Below are positions 24,581 through 37,700 of a DNA stretch of 64,000 bases, piece by piece. The DNA comes from Zea mays (taxonomy: Eukaryota > Streptophyta > Magnoliopsida > Poales > Poaceae). The stretch's first letter is position 1, and each line of letters begins with the position of its first letter. Location of the stretch: the NCBI RefSeq assembly GCF_902167145.1, contig NC_050098.1:84298207-84362206 (forward strand), written 5' to 3'. The notes beneath the pieces are model-generated. The model searched no databases. It saw nothing but the letters and a program-made list of their open reading frames with translations, and had not been told where the DNA came from. Made by a program: the position numbers and the translations under genes.

Positions 24581-27508
24581 ATGGAGGAAGGTACTTTTGG
24601 GATATATCTATTGTGAGGGCTGGCGGAGACAACAACGTCCCTACCCCTGAGGAGAACGAAGTTGTGATTTACCGAAGCTTCTTCAAGGCTGGACTTCGGT
24701 TCCCTTTGAGTAAGTTTGTAGTTGAAGTGCTGAAGACCTACCAAATCTTCCTTCACCAGATCACCCCCGAAGCCATAATAAGAATGGGGATTTTTGTATG
24801 GGCAGTAAGGAGTCAAGGGCTAGAGCCAAGCGCGAAGTGCTTCTGCAGTATGCATGAACTTCTATATGAGACGAAGGCCATGGGTAAAGAATAGTACCAC
24901 AACAACTTCAGTTGTTATGGATTTATTGCTCGCCCCAACGCAAGCTACCCGGTGCCAACATTTTGGAAGAGATGGCCCAGAGCTTGGATGGAAGAATGGT
25001 TTTATGTGAAAAATGATTTACAAGCAAGGGAAGATATCAAAGAAGTCATTATGCGCCCTTTCTGGTCCCGCTTCGGCCTCCGAAGGACAAAGGTAGAAAT
25101 TGATGATTCTGTCGAAGCATGCCAGAGAGCCTTCGGCACTTTTTGCTCCTTTATTGGCACAAGGAATTTAATTCAAGAGCATATAGCCTTCAGGGTATAG
25201 CCTCTTGTAGAAAGCTATGAAATGCCAAAGAAGACCACCACCGACTCCAGCAAAGATGGTGTGGTTCGACTGAAGTATACCTTCAGATTCAGGGAGAAGT
25301 TTGATGAACCCAACGACGACTGGCTGAAGTGTATCAAAGCTACAAGTGATGAATTGCTTGGGGCTTATTCCAAGGCCGAAGATAATGCTCTATCCATAGC
25401 CTTCGGAAGACGGGGAAAGAAAAGACTGAACATGGTTTTTTATGCCATTGGCTTCATATACCCTGACTACCGCTATCCGCTGCTGGGACAGGGGAAAAGA
25501 GGAAAACTGCTACTTCGGCCATGCCAGTTGAGCTTGTGCCGAAGGGCAAAAAGTTGAAGATTCTTACCCACCGGCCGCGTTACATTGAACCGGCCGTGGT
25601 ACCTGAGTTTGGCATAGGGTCCTCTTCAGCGGCCAAAACAATACAAACTGCTTCGACTGTACATGGCGCTGAAGAACCAGCTGTAATGCCGAAGATGCAT
25701 ATAGCATAGCCAGCTGAAGATAAGGCTGAAAAGGCTAAAGAGCCAAAGATTGACGAGATAACAAAAACACAAAAGATTTTAAGCCTTCCGATAGAGGTAG
25801 ATCTGCCAAAGATACAAAAGACTTTTGCTGCCACTCCTAAGAGGAGAAGAATGGAAAATGTGCTGGATGTTGTGTTGGAAACGACGAAAGTCTTGAGTCC
25901 TGCTCTTGTAAAGAAAGTCGTTCCAACCAAAACTAAATCGTAGGCCGAAACCGAAACTAGGCAAGCCAAAGCTACACAAGTTCAAGCTGAAAGCGAAGCT
26001 ACGCAAATTCAAGCTAAAACCGGAGTTAGGCCTTAAGTACCTATCGCAACAATGCCTGCCGCATCTGAAGAAAAGACGACAGAACAAATTGCATCTAAAA
26101 AGATCGAAGCTTCTGCTCCCGAAGCTTTGGATAAAGACATTGACTATATCATTCGCCATGCTTCGGGAAAAGAACTATCCCAAGAAGAAAAGCTAGAAGC
26201 ACATCACTATGCCCAAAAATTGAAATATCCGAAGGGGGTATTAGTGTTTATTGGTAGCGGCGAAGCAGATTTTTTATACTGTCTCCCGGATAACAAAGAA
26301 GTATCCGTCTGCCGGGAGATAGGTAAAAGCATCGGATTCCCGAAGCTAGAAGACGGTCTTTCGATTTTATCGAAGGACGAACTTGCTGGCAGCTTAGCAT
26401 ACAATAGCATAAAGGTATAAAAGCTAATTTTGTATTTGAAAATGAAATATTTTATTTGCTATACTCAATTCTGTCCTCCTCTTGCATGGCTTAATTCTTA
26501 GCAATGCGCTAAGGGCTCAGAAAAATATTGAAGATGAAGAATATACGATGGCTCTGAACAACCTTCGTTCAGAGGTAATCGAATTAAGAAACAAAGGTCT
26601 TCAAAAAGACAAAATCTTGATTTCATTGGTAAACAAAGTGAAAGAAGACGAAGCTAGTTTCAAGGCTCAGGCCGAAATCCAAAAGAATGAAATTGAAGAC
26701 CTTCGGAAACAGTTGGCAGAAGCCAAAGAAAAATGTGCACTCACAGAAGCCAACCGAGAGATCAGTGAATATTGGAAAAATCATTTAGAGAAAAACGTTG
26801 AAGAACTTCGCACATCCAAGGAAAGATGCTTTGAAAAATCCTTGGACTGTGTAAAGAAAATAAAAGATAGTTTTGCCAACGTGGGTGCTTATTCTACCGA
26901 AGAAAACTTCATACGAGGCAACCCCGAAGGTGTTATCGAATAGATAAGTGGGGAGGCCGAGAGCTTCGAATAAATCTTAAGTGATCGTGTGGATGTCTGT
27001 GCATTTTTCGGTGCACGGGGGATTTCAGCTATCTCGGAGAAGGCGGGATGTGATCACATCAATACCATGGCCCAGGCCGAAGCTGCCTTCTCCGCAGATG
27101 ACATGAAGGATCCTTCAGCTGAAGCAACCTTGATGGACGGAAAATTCTATAATGATGTCTAGCTGAATGGCGGCCGAGAGATGGCTCATGAAATTATAAA
27201 GAAGAGTGAAAAAGACACCCATGACGCCTGGATAGAAGCGAGACATGCTGAAGAAGCTGCAGAGCGCGAGAAACGTATAGGTAACATCTTTTGATATTCA
27301 GCTTCGACATTTTGTTTTTTGTGGCTACAGACTAATTATTTTTCCCACTTCAGCTGAATTATCCCCTCCACCAGAACCGTTCGACCACCTAGCCGATCTA
27401 GAGACGAAGGAAGCACTGGAGATCATTAATATGGCTGAGTCTATTGTTGACGAAGTAGTCAATAAATTGCTAAATGAAGTTGCGGAGAAAATCCTGAAAG
27501 AAGACTAG
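24581..27508 (+). pseudogene. Antisense gene of zeon-2 (5' truncated, second copy)
   Basis: Homolog of the zeon-1 antisense gene, here on the plus strand. Exon 1 starts within the deletion scar and runs to 26414; the intron 1 donor is intact (AAAG/GTATAA), but its acceptor reads TTGCAT instead of TTGCAG. Exon 2 is about 26488-27280, exon 3 27354-27508 after acceptor CACTTCAG. It encodes the same DISIVRAG and AGLRFPLSKF segments, Lys/Ala-rich linker and coiled coil. Breaks: TAG at 24892 (at the same site as in zeon-1), TAG near 25198, frameshift near 25490, stop near 25940 and TAG for Trp at 26941. Without a promoter it cannot be expressed as in zeon-1. Confidence 0.75.
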
Positions 27509-27659
27509 GACTTATTGTAAAAACATATTTAAATGGTTAATGTAGCTTTATTGTAACAAGACTGTAATATTTGATGTGTATATCTTTGAATGTAATATGT
27601 AAATTATTTGTAATTCACTTCTTTGCGATGCATGAAACTTTATATACATATCGTTTTTG

Positions 27660-28400
27660 AGCCTTCGGCGAAAAAACACATTCCCTTCTTTTCATGCTTC
27701 GTAAAGAAAAAGATCCATGCTTCATGAAAATATCCATGCTTCGTAAAAATATCCATGCTTCATAAACAAGGGATCCCTTCTTTTTGTAACAAGGCTGATG
27801 AAACTGTATTCCTCAGCTTACTTTGTGCCCTAGCACATTTTCATTTTTACAAAGCATTCTCCGAAGATCGACTTCGTATTCAATTCATGTCATTGGTGCG
27901 ATATGATGTATGATGTGATGCTATGCGGGATGATGTGATGATATGATGCAAAAAATGATGCTAATGCCGAAGACACACACCCACACGCCCACACTGAAAC
28001 ACACAATCTCTGCGTCCCCTTAGGAACGACTGGAATCTCTTTGCCGTTTATTTTTTGGCTTCACCGTTTATTTTTTAGTGTAAGTTCTGCATCCCCTTAG
28101 GAACATCTTTTGAACTTCTTCGCCTTCTATTTCGGCGGTATAAATTCTGCATCCCCTTAGGAACGACTTTTGAACTTCTTTGCCTTATATTTCGGTGGTA
28201 TTTGGCTCTGCATTCCCTTTGGAACGACTTTTGAGCCGAAAACTTACTCTGCGCTCCCTTAGGAACAACTTTTTTGTAGCTTCAGCAAAACTTACGCTGC
28301 GCTCCCTTAGGAACAACTTTTCGGTAGCTTCAGCAATTTTTAGCTCTGCATTCCCTTAGGAACGACTTTTGAGCATCGACGATTTTTGAGCTTCATAAGT
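27660..28400 (-). repeat. Minisatellite and ATGATG tract of zeon-2
   Basis: Counterpart of 13583-14470. Units like CCCTTAGGAACGACTTTT recur about seven times from 28013 to 28370, with a GATGTGATGATATGATG tract at about 27900-27965. Repeated 'CATGCTTCGTAAA' blocks lie at 27700-27765. No coding sequence. Confidence 0.7.
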
Positions 28401-28536
28401 CTGTGACGAAGATATATTCCATCTCGATAGAAACAAAATCATTACAAAAATTTAAAACTAGATTTACATTGCTTGTTCCTTATTAAAAAAACAAAATGAC
28501 GTAGGACATAAAAGTATTTCAAAGGCAGGATATCAC

Positions 28537-30066
28537 TCAATAAATGTGCTTTGATTCTGGCACAGTACTGTTGACTGTACGAGCTTCAGATTCCTTCCTT
28601 AATTCTCGTTGCTGTTGAGAGTTCTGGCGCCCTTCTGGCTATTGGCTTCGGGGATATGTAGGTTGCAGTGGTGGTGGCGGTGGAAGCTGGGGCCAAGAAG
28701 CCTGTGAATGGCTAGCCGAAGCAATAGAAACTGCAGGGTGATTGCCCACATATTCTGGTATGTAGGGAGAATGGCACGAATAAGTGTGCAAGACCTGCTT
28801 CGGCTGATTCTGTCGAGCTTCGGCTTCTGCGATCTCCTTTTGCTTCAGAATGGTGATTTGGCACATTCTTGTAGTATGGCCCTTGTCCTCACCACAGAAT
28901 AAGTAATAGATCTTCCTGGGATGATCCCCATATCTTCCTCCGAAGCCCCTGGCGCCTCTGCCCCTTGGAGTTGGTGGCCTGAAAGAGCTTTGATGTTGCC
29001 CCGAAGATTGTGAGGTGTACTATGACCTCTGAAGCTGGCTTCCTTTGTCGTCATTCTAACTAGAGCTATGGATTGATCTGATATGCCTTGGGTGGATTCT
29101 TCCTCCAAAGTCCCTGGTGATCTCCGAGAATCTGTAAGCTTCTTCCCTTCTTTGGCGGAAGTCGTTGTCACCTCGGATGTACTCATCCATCTTCTGAAGC
29201 AGCTTCTCCAGTGTATGTGGGGGCTTCCTGGCAAAATATTGAGCCATAGGTCCTGGCCGAAGACCCTTAATCATGGCCTCAATGACAATTTCATTGGGCA
29301 CTGTGGGCGCTTGTGCCCTCAGCCGCAAGAACCTTCGGACATACGCTTGAAGGTATTCCTCATGATCTTGTGTGCATTGGAACAAGGCCTGAGCTATGAC
29401 TGGCTTCGTCTGAAAGCCTTGGAAACTGGTCACCAGCATGTCCTTGAGCTTCGGCCATGACGTGATTGTCCCTGGTCGAAGGGAAAAATACCATGTCTGG
29501 GCCATGTTCCGAACTACCATGACGAAGGACTTAGCCATGACAGCTGCATTGCCTCCGTATGAGGATATTGTTGCCTCATAGCTCATCAAAAATTGTTTTG
29601 GGTCTGAGTGCCCATCGTACATGGGTAGCTGGGGTGGCTTGTAGGATTGTGGCCATGGGATAGACTGCAATTCTGCTGCCAAGGGAGAAGCATCATCAAA
29701 AGTAAAGGTATCATGATTAAAATCATCATACCATCCTTCTTCGTTGAACAAGCCCTCTTGACGAAGCTCCCTTTGTTGAGGCCTTCGGTCTTAGTCATCT
29801 TGAGCAAGTTGATGCACTTCCTCAGTAGCTTCATCGATCTTCCTTTGAAGATCAGCCAGCTGAGCCATCTTCTCCTTCTTCCTTTGCACTTGTTGATGGA
29901 TGATTTCCATGTCCCTGATCTCTTGGTCCAACTCCTCCTCCTGGAGTGTTGGACTAATGGCCTTGTTCTTCTGGCTTCGAACCTCTCGGAGAGAGAGAGT
30001 CTCCTGGTTTGTGTCCAGCGGCTGTAGTGCAGCAGCCCCTAGCCCTGAAGCTTTCTTCGGCGGCAT
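28537..30066 (-). pseudogene. gag: zeon-2 gag
   Basis: ATG at 30066 (MPPKKASG). An N-terminal coiled coil leads to a stop near 29791 (TAG at the site of a Gln/Glu codon in zeon-1). The frame continues through the Retrotrans_gag-like core (YDGHSDPKQF...SSYGG...WPKLKDM, about 29620-29420) and reaches stops near 29056. Another frame holds the knuckle region (about 28910-28865), where the first Cys is Tyr (YLFCGEDKGHTTRMC). Stop at 28537-28539. Better preserved than zeon-1 gag but not intact. Confidence 0.85.
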
Positions 30067-30108
30067 GACGAAGGTCAGGGCTTGCCGAAGCTGGTCGAAT
30101 GAGTTCAC

Positions 30109-30124
30109 CGGAGGTGGGCGCCAA
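30109..30124 (-). other. Primer-binding site of zeon-2
   Basis: TGGCGCCCACCTCCGG on the minus strand, identical to the zeon-1 site, directly next to the LTR end. Confidence 0.7.
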
Positions 30125-30134
30125 TGTTGGGGAC

Positions 30135-33100
30135 TGTGGCGGAACCGCCCGAATTATTCCAACTTAAGTGCCTAAGTCCCACCTTAGAGGCAAGACCACA
30201 CTTAAGTATGAATAAAACGTCAGTCCCTCGGATCTAGTCCGATAAAGCCACTTACCAGGATCAAATACCACTAGCTCACTCGAAGGTGAGGCACAGAGAA
30301 ATACAATAAAGCATAATACCACAAATTTAATAAGTATCATTAGTGATTACATTATCGGAGTTTTAGAAATAATAATCATAAATTTTAATGCAGCGGAATA
30401 ACTAACGGAGAAAACCGAGTAACATGGCGAAGCCTGGGCCACTCTACTCCTCCTGGTCCTCTCCTGCGGAAGCAATAACCCACTTGACCGTCTATCCCGG
30501 TGGCAGGGATGAAGGCCAAGTCACACCAGCAACCAATCATCCTAAGGAGTACCTGCAAAAAATTATGCCACAAGCAAGGCTGAGTATACTAATACTCAGC
30601 TAGACTTACCCGGTGTGAGGAGTCTACTCCTCTACCTCTAGACATGCAGCTGTTTGGCTGAGGGGTTTGATTTGCCAAAAGCACTAGCTGAGTCTAAAAT
30701 CAAGTTTTTGCTTTTCAAGTTTTAGTATGATCCTTTTAAACTAAGTGAGTTCCTAGCTACTCATACATGATATCAAACATTTTATCAATCAACATGTTTT
30801 GCCAGTCACCTCATTTCCACTTATTACTCAATGTAGCAGCATGGATCAAGCAGTCTCATTAGCTACGAGAAGCAGACGATTCGAATCGAGTTTTTAAACC
30901 TTGCAAGGTAAACCTAAACACACGACATGGCGAGGCACTCCGTCCCCACACACATCAACCGTCCCCATCGATTCCCCGTCAGCAGATCAGGGCTCACCGT
31001 CTTGGCGTACAATGACTCACTTACCCCGACTGCCGTCGTGCAGTGACCGCACTTATACCCACCATAACTGGAATGAGAGACTATATCTCAGATCGCGTGA
31101 GGGGATATGTCGGCTGCCAGGTTCAATCAGGTACTAGGCTTACCGATTTACCATATTTCTCGGCATATGTTTAGTACGTTCAAACGCTTGACTCACGGTA
31201 CCACACCTTAATCCTTATTCCAATTTCCACCTCGTAGACAATCAATCCCCATGGATTGTTGTCCACAGATCAACATCATTAGGCTATGAACGTGGATACA
31301 ACCAATTCCTGACCTCGCGCGAGTGCTAGAAAAATCGCTCGACTTCTACCGAGATCCCTAATTAATAAAGCAGCTACTCGACCTAGCATACTAGTATCCA
31401 TCACAATAGGAATCCTGAGTTCATGCAACTACGGTTTCAGTCAACTCCTACACTTAAGTGCACAGTACAAGCCTACAAACATTAAGTGTAGTAAAATAGC
31501 ATATATAAACGGTTATGCATAAAACCGGGGCTTGCCTTCCAAAGCTGGGGCAGGCAGATCCTCTGGGGTAGGCTCTGGTACTGGATCCGGGGCTACCTCC
31601 TGAGCAACTCCTTGCTCCAGCATGAGGATGTACTCTCCATCAGCCTGGTTGCAATCTATCGAATGCAATGAGTAAGAACATGTATGCTATGATTATGCAG
31701 AATTTAGAAATCATCATGCTAAGTGAAGAAAACTAAGTTAGTGCGTAACTTAGGTTTTCCTGGTTATAAGAGGCTCTTAGTGGTTCATACTTACCAATTT
31801 AGGTTTGAGATTTTGCCTAAGCATAATGGATTAAGACTTGGATTGCTTTCTTAAATGCTCTAGTAGGCACTCAAGGGGTTTGCTGGTTTGGTTAAGGTAA
31901 CATTAGTCTCCACTATTAATTTCCCTTTTCTTTTCCCATTTATGCTTTTAGGGTGGATTTGAACTACAACAGTGATTTAAGTTTTTCCAAAAATTCTGTA
32001 AAAATTACAGTGCGTTACTATTTGTTACTGTGGTCTGCCCTACAAGTTTGAGGTCCAGAAAAATTATAATATGCCTTGGACAAAAATAACAAAAGTTGGG
32101 GCAAAGGGGTCACTTTTCACTACAACTCTTAACTAGGGGTAGGTTCTGTACTAAGAGTCATTTTTGCTGGTATCTATAGGTAATAACATGCTTCTGTGCC
32201 AAAAATCACAGAAGGTTACTTAGTGGTTATTTAGTTATGATTTTCTAAAGTTTAATGCTAAAAAGATACTTATAACTAACTTGTTATTTGAAAATATCAA
32301 ACAACAGAACTCATAATTTTTCTAGGTTTATAAATACAAAACATTTGTTATCCAAAGGGTTGGGGTGCTTTCTCCTTAGGGTTATTTTCTAGGGTTTTTC
32401 TAAGTTTTCCTTGTTTTTCTAAAAATAAAGGTATCTCATTTCTTTTGTACCAAACAAGGGTATAATAAAATTTTCTAGTGAACTATACTGAATAAAAAAG
32501 CTAACAAAAATATGGGTGCTCCCTGGTTCTGTACTTAAACCAACTTTTATATTTTTTTCAACTTTAATAAAAAAAGTGATTTAAATGGCAAACTCTACCT
32601 TACTGGGGTGTATAGAGGGGTTTATTATTTTAAAACAGGTTAGGAAGTGATTAAGTACTCCTCTAAATTTTCTTAACCCCAGTCTAATAGTGTAGCTACT
32701 TTTCCTTATTTCTTTTAGCTTTTGACCAGTTAACCATTTAAATCAAAACTTTAAAGTTTTCTGCAACACTTAGGGATTTTATATTTTTCCTAAGTAGTTT
32801 ACATCATTTAGGGTCTGGCAAAATTTGTTTGACTTGATTTGGGTAAACCAAACTGAAGTTATGAATTTTTCAAGTTCTGTTTGAATTTAAATCAGAATAA
32901 TTAAAAAGGTTTCCTGGAAAAACCATTTGCACCGAAGACCCTGGGTTCTTCCTAAACTAATCCTTTCAGTTATACCCCTGCGCTACTATTCCCCTGAGTC
33001 GCTGACAGCGCACAAAACCCCCTGGCCTTTTCTTCTTCTCCCCCGAGGTCCCTCCCCTTATGTAAACAGTAACCGCGGAAAGGAAAAGGGCGGCGCGGCT

Positions 33101-34482
33101 TACCGGCGGCGAGAGAGGTCCGGCGAGGGGCGGGGTTGGCTTCGGGAGGTCCTGGCGGTCCCAGCGAGGTACGGCTTGACGACGGGGGTGGCCGGAATTG
33201 ACCGGTCCTCGTGTGCAGGCGGGTGAACTCATCGGCGGCGAGCGCTCCGGCCTAACCATGGCGACATAGGTCAATCCAAGGGCATAGGGAGCATCACGGG
33301 GTGTTGATGAGTTGACTCGTGCAAGGAATTGAAGAACAACTCACCGTGGAGCTCGGTCTACGTTCACCGGCGGTCGGGTGAAGTCCGGCGATCGTGGACT
33401 GGCTTCTCCGGCGAGGCAAAGTTCGATTCCTTGCTCGGGGAGCTTCACCGAGGCATGCACGGTCTACTCCAAGGGTCGGACGCGGCTGGGAGAGGCTCTG
33501 TTGGCCGGTCTACGATGGCGGATATTCGGGTGGCTGCGGGCACGCCGTGCGTGGGGCAACGCCGGTGATCTAGTGCTCCGGTGAGGTCGAGCGCGTGCGG
33601 GGGAGTACGGTTGCAATTTCTGGGGGCTTTATAGGCGCGGGCGCGAGCCAGAGACACGGGCACAGCTCGGTGCGGCACGGGGCGCGCCGGGTCGGGCGCT
33701 GGGCGTGCTCTAGCGCGCTCAGAGCGCGTCAAACACGTGGAAGTGTTCTTCTGCCCTTGTTCAACAGCTCGCCGAGATCGCAAGCGTGCGAATCTTGCCA
33801 AAAAACCGGCGTAGGCCTCCTCCTAGCACCTAGGGCTGTCTCTTGTATGTGAGTCCCCATGGCAGATATGCCCTAGGTAGGGAGATTTGCGGACGCCAAA
33901 TCTGGCTTGTCCCTCTGTCCACCCCGCGACAAAAACCATGACAGATCTTGTCAAACGTCTTGGGCTCGTTTTCAAACTTTTCCAGTGGGTGCCTTAGGTG
34001 GTATGACACCTTTTTGGTATACAACCCAAGTGGTTTTGGTGCCATTTACTAAGTGAACATGGTGGATCTTTAGATTAGGTTCAAAATTTAACTTAGAAAG
34101 AATTAGAGAGCTCTAGTGCTCTCTCTCCTTAAGGGGGTGAAATTGGGGTCTTCAAGGGGTCTTTTTGCAATGTTCCCTCCCTGCATTTGTTAGGTTTCAA
34201 AGCTACTAAAACTTGTTTAAGAACTAAGATCATGCTTTGGCAATTTGATTGACTTATCCACTGATCCCTTGCTTGGGAATCTAGTGCTCTTAGGTGCCTT
34301 TTAGGGTTTAGTCATCTTGGCTCCACATGACCATTGTTTCAATTGTGGTTGGAAACCCTTGCCATTAACTTTTCTTAGATAACCCATGTTTCAAGGTTTT
34401 ATGCTCATATTCTCTCCCACATGTGATCATAGTCATTAGGGCATAAATGTACCATGGTCACGGTAACACCTGGGGTGTTACA
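30135..34482 (-). repeat. Element F 3' LTR
   Basis: Minus strand: starts TGTAACACCC at 34482 with a perfect 8 bp hairpin, ends GGCGGTTCCGCCACA at 30135. A GC-rich island lies at 33040-33830 and holds ORFs on both strands that recur in the other LTR and are not genes. TATA box at 33626-33635. Confidence 0.95.
33626..33635 (-). promoter_or_regulatory. TATA box in element F LTR
   Basis: CCTATAAAGC on the minus strand, at the edge of the GC-rich island. The same site in the other LTR is at 44206-44215, the copy that would drive the element. Confidence 0.6.
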
Positions 34483-34498
34483 GCCCTCCCCCTTAAAG
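34483..34498 (-). other. Polypurine tract of element F
   Basis: Minus strand CTTTAAGGGGGAGGGC next to the 3' LTR. Its last bases (GAGGGC) match the GAAGGC that precedes element A's 3' LTR. Confidence 0.88.
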
Positions 34499-34735
34499 GA
34501 ATCTCGTCTCGAGATTTTGGGTAGGGATCCTTTAGGGGTGCCAAGGAGGTGTGCCGGTGTGTTGCTCCTTCCTTTATCCAAGTTTCTCTAGTTAACTGCT
34601 CTTCGAATGTCATTCTCTTTGCGACTTTAGAAGGAAGTCCTTTTTGAGTCATTTTCAAAGCTTACACTACCTTTAACATCTAAGTTTTTCTTATGTTTAG
34701 ATTCAAGGGGCAGGTGGGGGTGGGGTTTTGGATTA

Positions 34736-37700
34736 CGTACCGACTCCTTTGGGCAGAAAGTCGGGGAAGCGAGAGCGTAGAAAATCCTCAGTCTCCCATG
34801 TAGCCTCTTCTACTGAATGGTGACTCCACTGAACCTTATACATTCTGATCAACCTTGCCCGCATTGATCTCTCTTTTTGATCCAATACCTTAACGGGGTG
34901 CTCTTGATAAGACAAGTCTGGTTCTATCTCAATTTTTGGTTCAGGTAGTACTTCAGTGGGTAAGCGGACACATTTCCGTAGCTAAGATACATGGAACACA
35001 TCATGAATAGCTGACATGTGGTGTGGCAACTTCAATTGATATGATACAGGTCCACAAGTCTCTGTGATCTCATAGGGTCTAATGTAGCGGGGAGCTAACT
35101 TGCCCTTGATTCCAAATCTCTGGACACCCTTGGTGGGTGACACCTTAAGATAAACATGATCTCCCACTTTAAACTGTAGAGGCTTCCTCCTCTTATCATG
35201 ATAGCTCTTCTGCCAGGCCTAAGCAGCTTCTAGGTTCTTCTTAATGACTCTGACCTTTTCCTCTGCTTCAAGTACCAAGTCTGGTCCAAATATTTCCCTC
35301 TCTCCTGCTTGAGACCAATTCAGCGGGGTCCTACACCTTCTCCCATGCAAGGCTTCAAAAGGTGCCATCTTCAAACTGGACTGGTAGCTGTTATTATAAG
35401 AGAATTCTGCCAATGAAAGACACTTGTCCCAATCCTTTCCATAGTGTAGCACGCATGCCCTCAACATGTCTTCCAAAATCTGATTCACCCTTTCTGTCTG
35501 ACCGTCTGTTTGAGGATGGTATGCTGAGCTTCTTATCACATGGGTCCCAAGTGACTCCTGCAATTGCTCCCAAAATTGTGCCACGAACGGTGCTCCTCTG
35601 TCAGATACTATAGTCATTGGTATTCCATGCAAGCGAATTATCTGGTCAATGTAAATTTCAACATACTTTTCCGCCCTGTGGGTGGTGTGTACCGGTGAGA
35701 AATGAGTTGTCTTGGTCAATCTGTCCACAATGACCCAAATGGAATCATGGTGCCGAGAGGTATTGGACAATCCCACGATAAAGTCAATGCAAATATCCTC
35801 CCATTTCCAAGATGGTATGGGAAGGGGTTGCAAAGTGCCTGCTGCCTTCAAATGACTGGCCTTGACTCTCTGGCAGGTGTCACATTCAGATATATACTTC
35901 GAAATTTCCCTCTTCATTCTGGTCCACCAGTATAAGGATCTGAGATCATGATACATCTTGTTACTACCGGGGTGCATGGAGAATTTTGAAAGGTGAGCTT
36001 CATCCAATATCTTCCTTCCGAGCTCAGGGTTCTTGGGAACAACCAATCGGTATCCAAACCATAGGATTCCTTTGCTGTCCTGATGAAAGCATTTGTATTT
36101 GTCCACCTTTTGTTGGATCATTTCCTTAATGACTTGAACACCCTTGTCACCAATTTGTGCCATGACTATTTGCTCATGCAAGGTGGGCTCCACTGAAATA
36201 TAACTTAAAGCACCGGAGGAAACGACTTCTATTTCCAACTTGCACAACTCATCACATAAGGTGGTGACTCTTGCATCCATATTCATACAATTGCACTAGG
36301 CTTTCCTACTTAAAGCATCGGCCACAACATTGGCCTTGCTAGGATGGTAATGCACCTCCAAATCATAGTCCTTGATCAGCTCTAACCATCTTCTCTGCCT
36401 CATATTAAGATCAGCCTGGGTGAAGATATATTTGAGACTCTTATGATCAGTGTAAATGTTACAGTGAGCTCCCATCAAGTAATGTCTCCATATCTTGAGA
36501 GCATGAACCACAGCTGCTAACTCCAGATCATGTGTGGAGTAGTTCTGCTCATGAGGTCTGAGTGCTCGGGAAGCATAAGCAATGACTCTGTTGTCTTGCA
36601 TCAAGACACATCCCAATCCAGTACCGGAAGCATCGCAATAAACTTCAAAGGGCTTGGTGTTGTCAGGCTGAGCTAGCACTGGTGCTGTTGTCAAATGTTG
36701 CCTTAGTGTATGAAAGGCATCCTCACACTTCTGGCTCCAATCATACTTGACTCCCTTCTTCAACAATTCAGTCATTGGCTTGGCAATTCTGGAGAAATCT
36801 GGAATGAATCGTCGATAATACCCTGCCAATCCCAGAAAACTCCGGATCTGCCGCATTGTGGTAGGAGGTATCCAATCCATTACTTCTTGTACCTTCTCAG
36901 GATCAACTGATATCCCATCTTGAGAAATTGTGTGACCCAAAAATTTAATTTCCCTTAGCCAGAATTCACATTTAGACAACTTAGCATATAAACGATGATC
37001 GCGCAGTCGCTGAAGCACGATGTGTAGATGCTCAGTATGCTCGTCTTCATTCTTGGAATAGACCATAATATCATCAATGAAAACCACCACAAATTTGTCC
37101 AGTTCTGGCATGAATACTGAGTTCATTAGATACATGAAATAAGTCGGTGCATTGGTCAGCCCAAAACACATCACCAAAAACTCGTAAAGCCCATATTTGG
37201 TAGAGAAAGCCGTCTTGGGAATATCGCTGACACGGATCTTGATCTGATGGTAGCCCGAGCGAAGGTCTATCTTGGAGAACACTTTGGCTCCCACTAACTG
37301 ATCAAACAAAACATCAATGCGGGGCAGTGGGTATTTGTTCTTGATGGTCACCGCATTGAGAGGGCGGTAATCGACACACATTCTCAAACTCTCATCCTTT
37401 TTCTTCACAAATAAGGCCGGACATCCCCAAGGTGAAGTACTTGGGCGAATGAACCCCTTGTCCAACAACTCTTGTAGTTGCTTTTTCAATTCCGCCAATT
37501 CCGCGGGAGGCATCCTATAGGCTCTCTTGGATATAGGAGCAGTCCTAGGCTGCAATTCAATCGCGAACTCTATGTCTCTGTCGGGTGGCATTCTCGGCAA
37601 TTCGTCAGGAAAGACATCTGGGTAGTCACAGACCACAGGGATTTTCTCAACCGGGGACTCTATCATGGTGAATGCACAAGAGTGGGTACAACCCTGCTCA

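Noticed and set aside
24295..24816. A 173-codon minus-strand ORF beginning in zeon-2 and ending in integrase
   Set aside because: The first part is the reverse complement of the zeon antisense gene; the join is the deletion scar, not a natural fusion gene.
32927..33852. ORFs of 60-118 codons on both strands, repeated at 43507-44625 (up to 176 codons)
   Set aside because: GC-rich island of the element F LTR; overlapping frames on both strands without domain similarity.
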